Position numbers and translations under genes: made by a program. From the NCBI RefSeq assembly GCF_900105155.1, contig NZ_LT629762.1, forward strand, positions 3,263,001 through 3,327,000: 64,000 nucleotides of DNA. Direction: 5' to 3'. Position 1 is the stretch's first letter. The number at the start of each line of letters is the position of its first letter. This document shows, one piece after another, positions 19,864 through 29,900 of this stretch. This DNA is from Pseudomonas prosekii (GTDB taxonomy: Bacteria > Pseudomonadota > Gammaproteobacteria > Pseudomonadales > Pseudomonadaceae). The notes below the pieces were generated by a model. That model was not told where the DNA came from. It saw only the letters and a list, made by a program, of their open reading frames with translations, and made no database searches.

Positions 19864-20301
19864 TCAGGATTCAAACAGCGCGGTGTTTTCGTCAAGCCAG
19901 CCTTGCAGCAGCAGGGCGGCCGCGATGGCGTCGACCGGGTTGTCGCGGTAACTGCCTTTCTGGCCGCCGCGATCACGCCGTTCACCCTTGGCTTCGAAGG
20001 TGGTCAGGCGTTCATCGTGGGTATAGAAGGGCAGGTTGTAGCGGCCATTGAGGCGGCGGGCGAATTTCTCGGCGCGCAGGCACATGTCGCTCGGCGTGCC
20101 GTCCATGTTCAGCGGCAGGCCGACCACCACGGCGTCGGGTTTCCATTCCTTGATCAGCGCTTCGACCTGATTCCAGTCGGGAATGCCGTTTTGCGCCTTC
20201 AACGTACAGAGATCGCGGGCCTGGCCGGTAATGACCTGGCCGACCGCTACGCCGATCTGTTTGGTGCCGTAGTCAAAACCCAGAATCAGTCGCAGGGCCA
20301 T
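19864..20301 (-). CDS. ruvX: Putative Holliday junction resolvase RuvX (YqgF)
   Basis: RNase H-like fold nuclease, implicated in Holliday junction resolution and in 16S rRNA 5'-end maturation. It is 145 aa, with the catalytic Asp in LILGFDYGTKQIGVA and a second acidic cluster in HDERLTTFEA. Start and yqgE stop share one base (TGATG), so the two are coupled. Confidence 0.95.
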   Translation of the reverse strand: MALRLILGFDYGTKQIGVAVGQVITGQARDLCTLKAQNGIPDWNQVEALIKEWKPDAVVVGLPLNMDGTPSDMCLRAEKFARRLNGRYNLPFYTHDERLTTFEAKGERRDRGGQKGSYRDNPVDAIAAALLLQGWLDENTALFES

Positions 20302-20873
20302 CAGGCGTGGCCCGCCTGGCTGGTCAGCAGGCTGAGGTTGATCCCCAGGTGCCGGGCCGCCGCTTCAAGGCGCAATTCGCTGCTGGTGTTGAACAGGATG
20401 TCGGCTTCGTACGGGCAGGTCAGCCAGGCGTTGTCGGCCATTTCGGCTTCCAGTTGCCCGGCTTCCCAACCGGCGTAGCCGAGGGCGATCACGCTTTTCG
20501 CCGGGCCGACGCCGTCAGCGATGGCGAACAAGACGTCCTGGGAGGTCGACAACGACAGCTCGCCTTGCAGCTCGACGGTGGCCTGAAAGGTCTTGCCGGA
20601 CGGGTGCAGGACGAAGCCGCGATCGGTTTGCACCGGGCCGCCCATGAAGATCGGCACATGCTGACAGAGCACGGGCGGCTCGATGTCAGGGCGCAATTGC
20701 TCGAGGATGTCGGCCAGGTTCAGGTCTTGCGGACGGTTGACCACCAGCCCCATGGCCCCATTGGCCGTGTGCTCGACGATGTAGGTCAAGGTGTGCGCAA
20801 AATTCGGGTCGGCCATGTGTGGCATGGCGATCAGGAAGTGATGCTTGAGGTAGCTGGGGCTGACGTTTTTCAT
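20301..20873 (-). CDS. YqgE/AlgH family protein (DUF179)
   Basis: A 190 aa protein of the YqgE/AlgH family from ATG 20873; an in-frame GTG twelve codons upstream is less likely. The N-terminal signature is LKHHFLIAMPHM, followed by GAMGLVVNRP. AlgH of P. aeruginosa was first linked to alginate regulation and later given a possible redox or quality-control role; the function is unresolved. It is coupled to ruvX in the same order as in P. aeruginosa and E. coli. Confidence 0.94.
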   Translation of the reverse strand: MKNVSPSYLKHHFLIAMPHMADPNFAHTLTYIVEHTANGAMGLVVNRPQDLNLADILEQLRPDIEPPVLCQHVPIFMGGPVQTDRGFVLHPSGKTFQATVELQGELSLSTSQDVLFAIADGVGPAKSVIALGYAGWEAGQLEAEMADNAWLTCPYEADILFNTSSELRLEAAARHLGINLSLLTSQAGHA

Positions 20874-20944
20874 GAGCGCTAGTGTGGCGTTGGAGGGGCG
20901 AACTGACAAGCTGGGGATGCACAGGAAATGCTGTCGTGCGCCCC

Positions 20945-21077
20945 TGTAGCAGCTGGCGAAGCCTGCGTTCGGCTGCGAAGCAGTCGTAAATAGCCATACA
21001 TCATTTCTTCAGAACGACCCCGTTTTGCCGGATTGCGAGGACTGCGTCCTCGAACGCAGGCTTCGCCAGCTGCTACA
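20945..21077. repeat. Long perfect inverted repeat (TGTAGCAGCTGGCGAAGCCTGCG class)
   Basis: The left arm (20945-20971) and right arm (21051-21077) are exact complements over 27 bases, separated by ~79 bases, between yqgE and the tonB-like gene. Its core (GCTGGCGAAGCCTGCG) differs from the other two repeat classes, and it is the only copy in the window. Confidence 0.85.
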
Positions 21078-21092
21078 CAGACGGCGTAGGCC

Positions 21093-21992
21093 CTAATTAC
21101 TGGAGAGCTTGTCACCGCGCGCAAACTTCCAGGTGCGGATGATTTCCAGTCGGTCGATGTCCGATAAATCCCCGGTGAACGGCGCGAACGGGGCGGCCAG
21201 CCGCACGATCCGCTGCGCAGCCTGATCGAGCAGCGGTTGCCCGGACGACTCCAGCACCAGCACTTCGTACAGCGAGCCGTCGCGGTTGATCGAGACCATC
21301 AGGCGCAAATTGCCGTAGATCTGCTTGCGGCGTGCTTCGTCGGGGTAATTCAGGTTGCCGATGCGCTCGACCTTCTTGCGCCACTCGTCCTTGTACCAGG
21401 CACCCTTGTCGCGCATGGTCGACGCCGCGCTCAAACGGTGAATGCGCGGGCGCTTGGCGTACAACTGCTGTTCCTTGGCCAGTTCCGCTTCAAGGCTGGC
21501 GATGTCGCTGGACAGCTGCGAGCTGTCGAACGTCGGCGCGGCCACGGCAGGTTTGGTTTTGGGTTTCGGCTCTTCGGTTTTGGTCGGGGCTTTTTTCGGT
21601 TTCGGCGCGACGGTGGTCACGGCAGCCTTGGGTGCCGCTTCCTGCACTTCAGGCTTGGCGGCGGGCGGTGGCGTGACTTTCTGCACCTTGTTGTCCTGGA
21701 ACGGCGCGACCTCGGTGGTCTTGGGAATCGCCTTTTTATCCAGAGTGCCGCTGCCCTGCTGATTGTCCTGCGCGAGGAAATCAGCCTTTTTCGGCTTGGT
21801 TTCGCTTTTGAACGTGGCGAGGGTGATTTCCAGGGTTTTGCTGATTTGCTTGGGTTCGACCATCGTGAAGCCGACGCCCAACAGCAAAGCCAGGTGAATC
21901 AGCGCCGCCAGAAACAGGGTAAAACCGAGGCGATCGGCCGGGCGCACGCCACGGTGGGCGAGTTCAGCAGGCAGATCGGACGGGAGCGTCAT
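21093..21992 (-). CDS. TonB-like energy transducer
   Basis: Inner-membrane protein expected to couple proton motive force to the outer membrane. The 299 aa have an N-terminal anchor at ~22-43. A Lys/Pro/Ala-rich spacer (~60-150) follows, then a coiled segment near 155-175. The C-terminal TonB domain contains YPDEARRKQIYGNLRLMVSI. By position (between gshB and yqgE) it corresponds to P. aeruginosa tonB3, which is required for twitching motility, so the neighbouring pil genes may be functionally linked. Confidence 0.88.
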   Translation of the reverse strand: MTLPSDLPAELAHRGVRPADRLGFTLFLAALIHLALLLGVGFTMVEPKQISKTLEITLATFKSETKPKKADFLAQDNQQGSGTLDKKAIPKTTEVAPFQDNKVQKVTPPPAAKPEVQEAAPKAAVTTVAPKPKKAPTKTEEPKPKTKPAVAAPTFDSSQLSSDIASLEAELAKEQQLYAKRPRIHRLSAASTMRDKGAWYKDEWRKKVERIGNLNYPDEARRKQIYGNLRLMVSINRDGSLYEVLVLESSGQPLLDQAAQRIVRLAAPFAPFTGDLSDIDRLEIIRTWKFARGDKLSSN

Positions 21993-22042
21993 AACAGAAA
22001 AACCAACATCGCGTTTTTACGGGCTCGGCATGATAACGCAAT

Positions 22043-22137
22043 GTTGGTTTTTAGCTTCAAGGTTCAAGCTTCAAGCGACAAGCTGTAAGCGCGCGCTTCA
22101 AACTTGCGGCTTGGAGCTTGTAGCTTTCAGCTGCTTC
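22043..22137. repeat. AGCTTGAAGCTT-type intergenic repeat
   Basis: A run of variants of the short palindromic unit (AGCTTCAAGGTTCAAGCTTC, then GCTTGGAGCTTGTAGCTTTC) at the 3' end of gshB. A shorter relative is at 53122-53160. The right end reaches into the last codons of gshB, so that C-terminus is partly encoded by repeat sequence. Confidence 0.6.
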
Positions 22138-23069
22138 TCTATGGCATCCATCAGCAGGCCGCCAATGTCGGTGCCGAAGGCGTTATCGATCTCGCGGATG
22201 CAGGTCGGGCTGGTGACGTTGATTTCAGTCAGGCTCTCGCCGATCACGTCCAGGCCAACAAACAACAAGCCTTTTTCACGCAGAGTCGGGCCGACCTGGG
22301 CGGCGATCCAGCGATCCTTGTCGCTCAATGGCCGCGCTTCGCCACGACCACCGGCCGCCAGGTTGCCACGGGTTTCGCCGGCAGCGGGGATGCGCGCCAG
22401 GCAGTAATCCACCGGTTCGCCGTCAATCATCAGGATGCGTTTGTCGCCGTCCTTGATCGCCGGCAGGTAAGCCTGGCCCATGATCTGCTGGGTGCCCAGC
22501 GCGGTCAGGGTTTCGAGAATCACCGAGAGGTTCGGGTCGCCGGCGCGATGGCGGAAGATCGACGTGCCGCCCATGCCGTCCAGCGGCTTGAGGATCACGT
22601 CGCCGTGCTTGGCGGCAAATTCACGCAACACGTCGGCGCGGCGGCTGACCACGGTCGGCGGCGTGCACTGCGGGAACAGCGTGGCGAAGAGCTTTTCATT
22701 GCAGTCGCGCAGGCTCTGCGGCTTGTTGACGATCAGCACGCCAGCGCGCTCGGCTTGCTCCAACAGATAAGTGGAGTAGACGAATTCCATGTCGAACGGC
22801 GGATCCTTGCGCATCAGGATCACGTCCAGATCGCTCAGCAGCGCGTCGGTCTCGGCTTCCAGTTCGAACCACTTCTCAGGGTTGGCGAAGACTTTCAGCG
22901 GACGCATCCGCGCCCGTGCTTCACCTTCGCCCTGGTACAAATCGCGCTGTTCCATATAGAACAGTTCCCAGCCGCGCTTCTGCGCAGCCAGCAGCATGGC
23001 CAGCGAGCTATCCTTTTTATAGGAAATGCTGGCGATTGGGTCCATGACAATCCCGACGCGAACGCTCAT
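22098..23069 (-). CDS. gshB: Glutathione synthetase GshB
   Basis: ATP-dependent ligation of glycine to gamma-glutamylcysteine. The 323 aa carry the N-terminal GSH-S domain (VGIVMDPIASISYKKDSSLA) and an ATP-grasp domain (VILKPLDGMGGTSIFR and the catalytic loop near RGNLAAGGRGEARPL). The last residues (KATSSKPQV) fall in a repeat region and may vary between strains. It is divergent from pilG. Confidence 0.97.
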   Translation of the reverse strand: MSVRVGIVMDPIASISYKKDSSLAMLLAAQKRGWELFYMEQRDLYQGEGEARARMRPLKVFANPEKWFELEAETDALLSDLDVILMRKDPPFDMEFVYSTYLLEQAERAGVLIVNKPQSLRDCNEKLFATLFPQCTPPTVVSRRADVLREFAAKHGDVILKPLDGMGGTSIFRHRAGDPNLSVILETLTALGTQQIMGQAYLPAIKDGDKRILMIDGEPVDYCLARIPAAGETRGNLAAGGRGEARPLSDKDRWIAAQVGPTLREKGLLFVGLDVIGESLTEINVTSPTCIREIDNAFGTDIGGLLMDAIEKQLKATSSKPQV

Positions 23070-23294
23070 GGGTTTTTCCTCGAATTGGGGTGGTCCGGGT
23101 GGACGCGAAAAAGTGGCGTCAGAGTGGCGCTGAGTGTGTTCCCGGTCAAGGAAAAACCACCGCGAAGGCCGGCCGATAGATTGGTGTTGGAGACTGTGCT
23201 AAAAAGGCTGCCAAGTGCTGTCGGCCCTTGAGCATCAAGGGTTTCGAGCCATCAAACGGACAATTTGTTTCGCAAAGGCGACGGTAGAGCATTT

Positions 23295-23699
23295 ATGGAA
23301 CAGCATTCCAGCGCCTTGAAGGTGATGGTCATCGATGATTCGAAGACGATTCGCCGCACCGCCGAAACGCTGCTGAAAAACGTTGGTTGTGAAGTCATCA
23401 CGGCCATCGACGGTTTCGATGCGCTGGCCAAGATTGCCGACAATCATCCGGGCATTATCTTTGTCGACATCATGATGCCGCGTCTGGATGGTTATCAGAC
23501 CTGCGCTTTAATCAAGAACAACAGTGCGTTCAAGTCCACGCCAGTGATTATGCTGTCGTCCAAGGATGGGCTGTTCGACAAGGCCAAGGGGCGCATCGTC
23601 GGCTCCGATCAGTTTTTGACCAAGCCTTTCAGCAAGGAAGAACTGCTGAACGCGATCCAGGCCCATGTTCCGGGCTTCGCCGCCGTTTTGCCGCAGTAG
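23295..23699 (+). CDS. pilG: Twitching motility response regulator PilG
   Basis: Stand-alone CheY-like receiver of the Pil-Chp chemosensory system, acting on pilus extension. From ATG 23295 it is 134 aa; an open frame extends ten codons up without supporting features. The acidic pocket is Asp14-Asp15, the phosphoacceptor Asp58 (VDIMMPR), and the conserved Lys110 (LTKPF). It is the first gene of pilGHIJ-chpA-chpC. Confidence 0.96.
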   Translation: MEQHSSALKVMVIDDSKTIRRTAETLLKNVGCEVITAIDGFDALAKIADNHPGIIFVDIMMPRLDGYQTCALIKNNSAFKSTPVIMLSSKDGLFDKAKGRIVGSDQFLTKPFSKEELLNAIQAHVPGFAAVLPQ

Positions 23700-23759
23700 G
23701 ACACGAACAGAGACGCTCGGCCAACGGGCCCGGCGTCGACAAGAAGAATGGGGAAAACC

Positions 23760-24125
23760 ATGGCACGAATTCTGATCGTCGATGATTCGCCGACCGAAAT
23801 GTACAAACTCACTGGCATGCTCGAAAAGCACGGCCATGAAGTGTTGAAAGCCGAAAACGGTGCCGACGGCGTGGCGCTGGCCCGTCAGGAAAAACCCGAC
23901 GCCGTGCTGATGGACATCGTCATGCCCGGTCTCAACGGTTTTCAGGCGACCCGCCAGTTGACCAAAGACCCGGACACCGGGCACATCCCGGTGATCATCA
24001 TCACCACCAAGGATCAGGACACCGACAAGGTCTGGGGCACCCGCCAGGGCGCCAAGGATTACCTGACCAAACCGGTCGACGAAGACACCCTGATCAAAAC
24101 CCTGAACAACGTGCTGGCCGGTTGA
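23760..24125 (+). CDS. pilH: Twitching motility response regulator PilH
   Basis: Second CheY-like receiver of the Pil-Chp system, thought to act as a counterpart or phosphate sink to PilG. ATG 23760 gives 121 aa with GGGGAA as the ribosome site, so the ATG four codons upstream is not used. Phosphoacceptor Asp52 (LMDIVMPG), Lys104 (YLTKPV). It lies 60 bases from pilG. Confidence 0.96.
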   Translation: MARILIVDDSPTEMYKLTGMLEKHGHEVLKAENGADGVALARQEKPDAVLMDIVMPGLNGFQATRQLTKDPDTGHIPVIIITTKDQDTDKVWGTRQGAKDYLTKPVDEDTLIKTLNNVLAG

Positions 24126-24135
24126 CCGCCCGCTC

Positions 24136-24690
24136 ATGAGCGAATCGCTGACGGCTTTCGAACTGCTGCTGCAGATCGACCAGCGTTGCCGGGTGCTGGC
24201 GGCGGATTTGCCGTCGCAGCCAATCCGCCAGGACCGTTGGAGCGGCATCGGTTTTCGCCTCGGCGAGCACTGGTACGTGGCGCCGATGGGCGAAGTCAGC
24301 GAAGTCCTGCATGAGCCGCGCTTCACCCAATTGCCGGGGGTAAAACCCTGGGTCAAGGGGGTCGCCAACCTGCGCGGGCGGTTGCTGCCGATCATGGATT
24401 TGTCCGGTTTTTTTGCGGATCAGGAGCCGGGCCATGAGCCATCGGCGGTGCGCAAGCAGCGGCGGGTGCTGGTGGTGGAATATAAAGAGGTGTTTGCCGG
24501 GTTGATGGTCGATGAAGTCTACGGTTTGCAGCATTTCGCCCAGGACAGCCTGCAAGCACTGCCGGCCAATGCACTGAGCGCGACGATGGCCGGGTTCGTC
24601 AGCGGCCACTTTCAGCGCGAGCAGAGCTGGCAAGTGTTCAGCCCGTTTGCGCTGGCGCAGTCTCAGGACTTCATGCATGTCGCGGTTTGA
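24136..24690 (+). CDS. pilI: CheW-like adaptor PilI
   Basis: A 184 aa CheW-domain adaptor expected to join the receptor PilJ to the kinase ChpA. Visible features are GEHWYVAPMGEVSEVL, then LPGVKPWVKGVANLRGRLLPIMDL, the classic CheW strand-turn region. It starts ten bases after the pilH stop. Confidence 0.95.
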   Translation: MSESLTAFELLLQIDQRCRVLAADLPSQPIRQDRWSGIGFRLGEHWYVAPMGEVSEVLHEPRFTQLPGVKPWVKGVANLRGRLLPIMDLSGFFADQEPGHEPSAVRKQRRVLVVEYKEVFAGLMVDEVYGLQHFAQDSLQALPANALSATMAGFVSGHFQREQSWQVFSPFALAQSQDFMHVAV

Positions 24691-24693
24691 TCC

Positions 24694-24789
24694 TCTGTAG
24701 GAGCGAGGCTTGCCCGCGAAGGCGGTTATTCATTCAACATTAATGTCGACTGACACGACGCCTTCGCGGGCAAGCCTCGCTCCTACAGG
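24694..24789. repeat. Inverted REP pair inside the pil-chp operon
   Basis: Arms TGTAGGAGCGAGGCTTGCCC and GGGCAAGCCTCGCTCCTACA are perfect complements lying between pilI and pilJ, so this pair would be transcribed within the operon and could form a hairpin in the mRNA. Confidence 0.88.
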
Positions 24790-24823
24790 GGCGGGTTGAA
24801 TTGGGCAGTACAGGCGAGGACCG

Positions 24824-26881
24824 ATGACAAAAGCAAAAACAGGCAAGCCAGAAGGGTCGCGCAGTCGCTCGCAGATCATCGTGCTGTTTATCGCGCTGAT
24901 CATCTTCATCATGCTGCTGTTCGCCAACTTCGCTTACCTCAACACTCAGGCCACCTACGACAAACAGTACATCGGCCACGCCGGTGAGCTGCGTGTGCTC
25001 TCGCAACGCATTGCCAAGAACGCCACCGAAGCCGCCGCCGGCAAGGCTGCCGCGTTCAAGTTGCTCAGCGATGCGCGCAACGACTTTGCCCAGCGCTGGG
25101 GTTACCTGAAGAAGGGCGACCCGAACACCGGCCTGCCGCCCGCGCCATCCATCGTGCGCCCGCAAATGCGCGCGGTGCAGCTGGATTGGGAGCACTTGCT
25201 GAAAAACACCGACGCGATTCTCTCCAGCGAACAAACCGTATTGTCGCTGCACCAGGTCGCCGCGACCCTGGCTGAAACCGTGCCGCAGTTGCAGGTCGAG
25301 TACGAAAAAGTCGTCGAAATCCTCCTGCAACGCGGCGCCCCGGCTGCGCAAGTGGCGATGGCCCAGCGTCAGTCGCTGCTGGCCGAACGCATCCTCGGCG
25401 CGGTCAACACGGTATTGTCCGGCGACGAAAACTCGCAGCAAGCCGCCGACGCCTTTGGCCGCGATGCCGCGCGTTTCGGCCAGGTGCTCAACGGCATGTT
25501 GCAGGGCGACCCGGCGCTGCGCGTCAGCCAGGTGGAAGACAAGGACGCCCGCGCGCGCCTGACGGAAATTTCCGAGCTGTTCGAATTCGTCTCCGGCTCG
25601 GTGGATGAAATCCTCGAAACCTCGCCCGAACTGTTCAAGGTTCGCGAAGCGGCCACCAGCATTTTCACCCTCTCGCAAACCCTGCTCGATGAGGCTTCGC
25701 ACCTGGCCAGCGGTTTCGAAAACCTCGCGGGCGGGCGCAATACCGACACCATCGGCGGTTATGTATTGGGCCTGTTGGCGCTGATGTCGATCATCCTCAT
25801 CGGCCTGGTGATGGTTCGGGAAACCAACCGCCAGTTGCAGGAAACCGCCGAGAAAAACGAGCGCAACCAGAACGCGATCATGCGTTTGCTCGACGAAATC
25901 GAAGACCTCGCCGACGGCGACCTCACCGTGACGGCCTCGGTCACCGAAGACTTCACCGGGACCATTGCCGACTCGATCAACTATTCCGTCGACCAACTGC
26001 GCGATCTGGTGGCGACCATCAACCTCACCGCCGGCCAGGTCGCCGCCGCCGTGCAGGAAACCCAGGCCACCGCGATGCATCTGGCGCAGGCTTCCGAGCA
26101 TCAGGCGCAACAGATCAGCGAAGCGTCCACGGCGATCAACGACATGGCGCAATCGATCGATCAGGTCTCGGCCAACGCCGCCGAATCCTCTGCGGTGGCC
26201 GAGCGTTCGGTGGAAATTGCCAACAAGGGTAACGAGGTGGTGCACAACACCATCCACGGCATGGACAACATTCGCGAACAGATTCAGGACACCGCCAAAC
26301 GCATCAAGCGGCTGGGCGAGTCGTCGCAGGAAATCGGCGACATCGTCAGCCTGATCGACGACATTGCCGACCAGACCAACATCCTCGCGCTCAACGCGGC
26401 GATCCAGGCCTCGATGGCCGGGGATGCCGGGCGCGGTTTTGCCGTGGTCGCCGATGAAGTGCAGCGCTTGGCCGAGCGCTCATCCGCCGCGACCCGCCAA
26501 ATTGAAACGCTGGTCCGGGCGATCCAGACTGACACCAATGAAGCGGTGATTTCGATGGAGCAGACCACCACCGAAGTGGTGCGTGGCGCGCGGCTGGCGC
26601 AGGATGCCGGGGTGGCGCTGGAAGAGATCGAAGGGGTTTCGAAAACCCTCGCGGCGCTGATCCAGAGTATTTCCAACGCGGCGCAGCAACAGACGTCGTC
26701 GGCCGGGCAGATTTCCCTGACCATGAACGTGATCCAGCAGATCACCTCGCAGACGTCGTCCGGCTCCACGGCGACCGCCGAAAGCATCGGCAACCTGGCG
26801 AAAATGGCCAGTCAACTGCGCCGCTCGGTGTCGGGTTTCACCTTGCCGGCCGAGCCCAGACCGGCCGCGGACAACGCTTGA
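24824..26881 (+). CDS. pilJ: Methyl-accepting chemotaxis receptor PilJ
   Basis: Membrane receptor of the Pil-Chp system. The 685 aa have a first membrane helix at ~17-38, a periplasmic PilJ-type sensor domain and a second helix at ~309-329. A HAMP-like linker and a long cytoplasmic signalling coiled coil follow, with the hairpin tip [20 protein letters not shown]. The tip matches PilJ-type rather than classic MCP sequence ([11 protein letters not shown] in place of EAARAGEQGRG). No pilK methyltransferase gene follows. Confidence 0.96.
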   Translation: MTKAKTGKPEGSRSRSQIIVLFIALIIFIMLLFANFAYLNTQATYDKQYIGHAGELRVLSQRIAKNATEAAAGKAAAFKLLSDARNDFAQRWGYLKKGDPNTGLPPAPSIVRPQMRAVQLDWEHLLKNTDAILSSEQTVLSLHQVAATLAETVPQLQVEYEKVVEILLQRGAPAAQVAMAQRQSLLAERILGAVNTVLSGDENSQQAADAFGRDAARFGQVLNGMLQGDPALRVSQVEDKDARARLTEISELFEFVSGSVDEILETSPELFKVREAATSIFTLSQTLLDEASHLASGFENLAGGRNTDTIGGYVLGLLALMSIILIGLVMVRETNRQLQETAEKNERNQNAIMRLLDEIEDLADGDLTVTASVTEDFTGTIADSINYSVDQLRDLVATINLTAGQVAAAVQETQATAMHLAQASEHQAQQISEASTAINDMAQSIDQVSANAAESSAVAERSVEIANKGNEVVHNTIHGMDNIREQIQDTAKRIKRLGESSQEIGDIVSLIDDIADQTNILALNAAIQASMAGDAGRGFAVVADEVQRLAERSSAATRQIETLVRAIQTDTNEAVISMEQTTTEVVRGARLAQDAGVALEEIEGVSKTLAALIQSISNAAQQQTSSAGQISLTMNVIQQITSQTSSGSTATAESIGNLAKMASQLRRSVSGFTLPAEPRPAADNA

Positions 26882-26919
26882 AACGCTTGCGGGCGTAAGC
26901 AGAACAGATTGGAGTGGTT

Positions 26920-29900
26920 ATGGGTGATCGGCACGACTATGTGGCCCTCGAATGGGTCAAAGGCGAGATTGCCGAAACGCTGAAGCAGGCTCATCAGGCA
27001 CTGGAAGTGTTGCTTGATGACCCGCAGGCGACGCAAGCGCTGGACGATTGCCTGGCGTGCATCCATCAGGTTCACGGCAGTTTGCAAATGGTCGAATTCT
27101 ACGGCGCGGCGCTGCTCGCCGAAGAAATGGAACAACTGACCGCAGCCTTGCAACACGACCGCGTCAATCATCGCGATGAAGCCATTCACCTGTTACGCCA
27201 GGCGCTCGGCCAGTTGCCGATTTACCTCGACCGGTTGCAAAGCGCGCGCCGTGATTTGCCGCTGGTGGTGCTGCCGTTGATCAACGATCTGCGCAGTGCG
27301 CGCGGTGAAAGCCTGCTGTCGGAGACCAGCCTGTTCAGCCCGCAACTGCCGGAATTGCCGGCGCTGGATGACGATGAACTGGCGCTGCTGGAACCGGAAA
27401 AATTCGCCGATGTGCTGCGCAAGTTGCGGCAAATGCTGCAAATGGCCTTGGTCGGTTTGCTCCGTGAACAGGACGGCGAAACCAATCTGGATTACCTGAG
27501 CAAAGTCTTCGCCAGGCTTGAAGCGCTGTGCGTCGATGCGCCGCTGAGCCCGTTGTGGCAAGTCGCTTCGGCGCTGGTCGAAGGCCTGCGCAACGGCGCG
27601 ATTGCCAACAGCCCGGCGCTGCGCAGCTTGTTCAAGGACGCCGACAAGGAGCTCAAGCGTCTGCTCGAACAAGGCATGCCCGGCGTCAATCAGGCGCCGC
27701 CGCCGGAGCTGTTGAAAAGTTTATTGTTCTACATTGCCAAAGCCGAACATCCCACCGGGCAGATGCTGACCATGAAAGATCGCTACGGACTGGACGATGC
27801 GCTGCCCGACAGCGCGATGCTCGACGAAGAGCGCGCGCGCCTCGCCGGCCCTGACCGCGACGCGATGCGCTCGGTGCTCGCCGCGCTGTGCGAAGAGCTG
27901 GTGCGGGTCAAGGAACGCCTGGACCTGTTCGTGCGCAGCGACCGCCAGCACACCTCCGACCTCGACAGCCTGCTGTCGCCTCTGCGGCAGATCGCCGACA
28001 CCCTGGCGGTGCTCGGTTTTGGCCAGCCACGCAAGGTCATCATCGACCAATTGGCGGTGGTGTTGAGCCTGGTCCAGGGCCAGCGCGAACCCAACGACGC
28101 GATCCTGATGGACGTTGCCGGTGCCTTGCTTTACGTCGAAGCGACGCTGGCCGGAATGGTCGGCACCGTCGAGCCGGAGAGCCAGGAAGACAGCCGTCTG
28201 CCGACCACCGACCTGACGCAGATTCACCAGATTGTCATTCGTGAAGCGCGGATTTGCCTGCAACAAGCCAAGGACATCATCGTCGACTACATCGACGCCG
28301 ACTGGGACCGCGCGCAACTGCAACCGCTGCCGGACTTGCTCACGCAGGTGCGGGGCGCGCTGGCGATGATTCCGCTGAGCCGCGCCGCGAGCCTGATCGA
28401 GGCCTGCAACGACTTCATCCGCGAACACCTGCTGGTCGACACCGACCACCCCGGCTGGCAGCAACTCGACCACCTCGCCGACGTCATCACCAGCATCGAG
28501 TATTACCTCGAGCGCCTGAACGATGACCCGCAAGCGCCGGGCGAACAGTTGCTGGATGTCGGCGAAAACGGTCTGGCGTTGCTCGGGTTTTTCCCCAGCG
28601 AAAAGCGTGGGCCGGGGCCAACTGTGCCGCTGCTCGAAGACGTGCTCAGTGCCGATGGCGCGCAGGCGCTGCAGGACCTGCAGCAGATCGACAACCCCAC
28701 CGCCGCGCAGTCGCTGGCGGCAGTGCTGGCGAGCCCGATGTCGGCGGTCAATCCGCCCGCGCTGAACACGCCCGGCAGCCTGTTGCCGCCGCCCTCCGGC
28801 GAAGAGCCGGTGGACGATGAGCTGCGCGAAGTGTTCCTCGAAGAGACCGACGAAGTCCTCGACGTACTGCGCGAATACCTGCCGCGCTGGGCGGCCGACA
28901 CCGCCGACAAACCGGCCTTGAGCGAACTGCGCCGGGCCTTCCACACGTTGAAGGGCAGTGGCCGCATGGTCCGCGCGCTGGTCCTCGGCGAACTGGCCTG
29001 GGCCGTGGAAAACCTGCTCAATCGGGTGCTCGAACACAGCGTCGCGCCCGGCCCGGCGGTCGAGCAATTGCTCGGCGATGCGCTGCAATTGCTGCCGGAA
29101 CTGATCAGCGAATTTGCCGCCAACGCGCAACGTCAGCGCGACGATGTCGACCGTTTGGCCGCGCGCGCACATGCCTTGGCCAAGGGCGATGCGCCGCTGG
29201 CCGATGAAGACAGCCAAGACGTCGCGGCGCTGGATCCGCTGTTGCTGGAGATCTTCCGCAACGAGGCTGAAACCCACCTCGCCAGCCTTAACCGTTTCCT
29301 CGATCAAGCCGCCGAGCACGTGCCGTTGCAGGCCAGCGATGAATTGCAGCGCGCACTGCACACGCTCAAGGGCAGCGCGTCGATGGCCGGTGTGTTGCCG
29401 ATTGCCGAACTCGCCGGGCCGCTCGACCAACTGGCGCGTGAATACAAGGCGCATTTGATCGCGCTGGACCTCGACGAAGTTGAATTGCTGCTCGAAGCCG
29501 AAGGCTTGTTCCGCCTCGGTTTGCGCCAACTCAAGACGGATCCGCTGGCGCAGATTCCCGGCGCGCGCTCGTTGATCGAGCGCACTCACGCGTTGTTCGA
29601 TGAACGCCTCGAAGCGCTGCTCAGCGCGCCGAACCGTGGCTTGCGGGTCAAACGCGATCCACAACTGATCAACAACTTTCTCGCCCAGGGCATGGACATC
29701 CTGCTCGACGCCGAAAGCCTGCTGCGCCGCTGGCAAGAACACCCCGGCGAGCGCCAGGAACTCAGCGCGTTGCTCGACGAATTGACCACCCTCGGCGAAG
29801 GCGCGCACCTCGCCGATCTGCACCCGGTGGACGAACTCTGCGAAGCCTTGCTCGACCTTTATGGCGCGGTGGAAGAGAGCAGCCTAGCGGTCAGCGACGG

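Noticed and set aside
27721..29823. 700-codon open frame on the minus strand inside chpA
   Set aside because: Antisense shadow of a GC-rich gene; rich in Gln, Arg and His from the opposite codon bias, no ribosome site and no recognisable domain. The same applies to the long frames at 5396-7279, 31219-32937 and 54200-55759.
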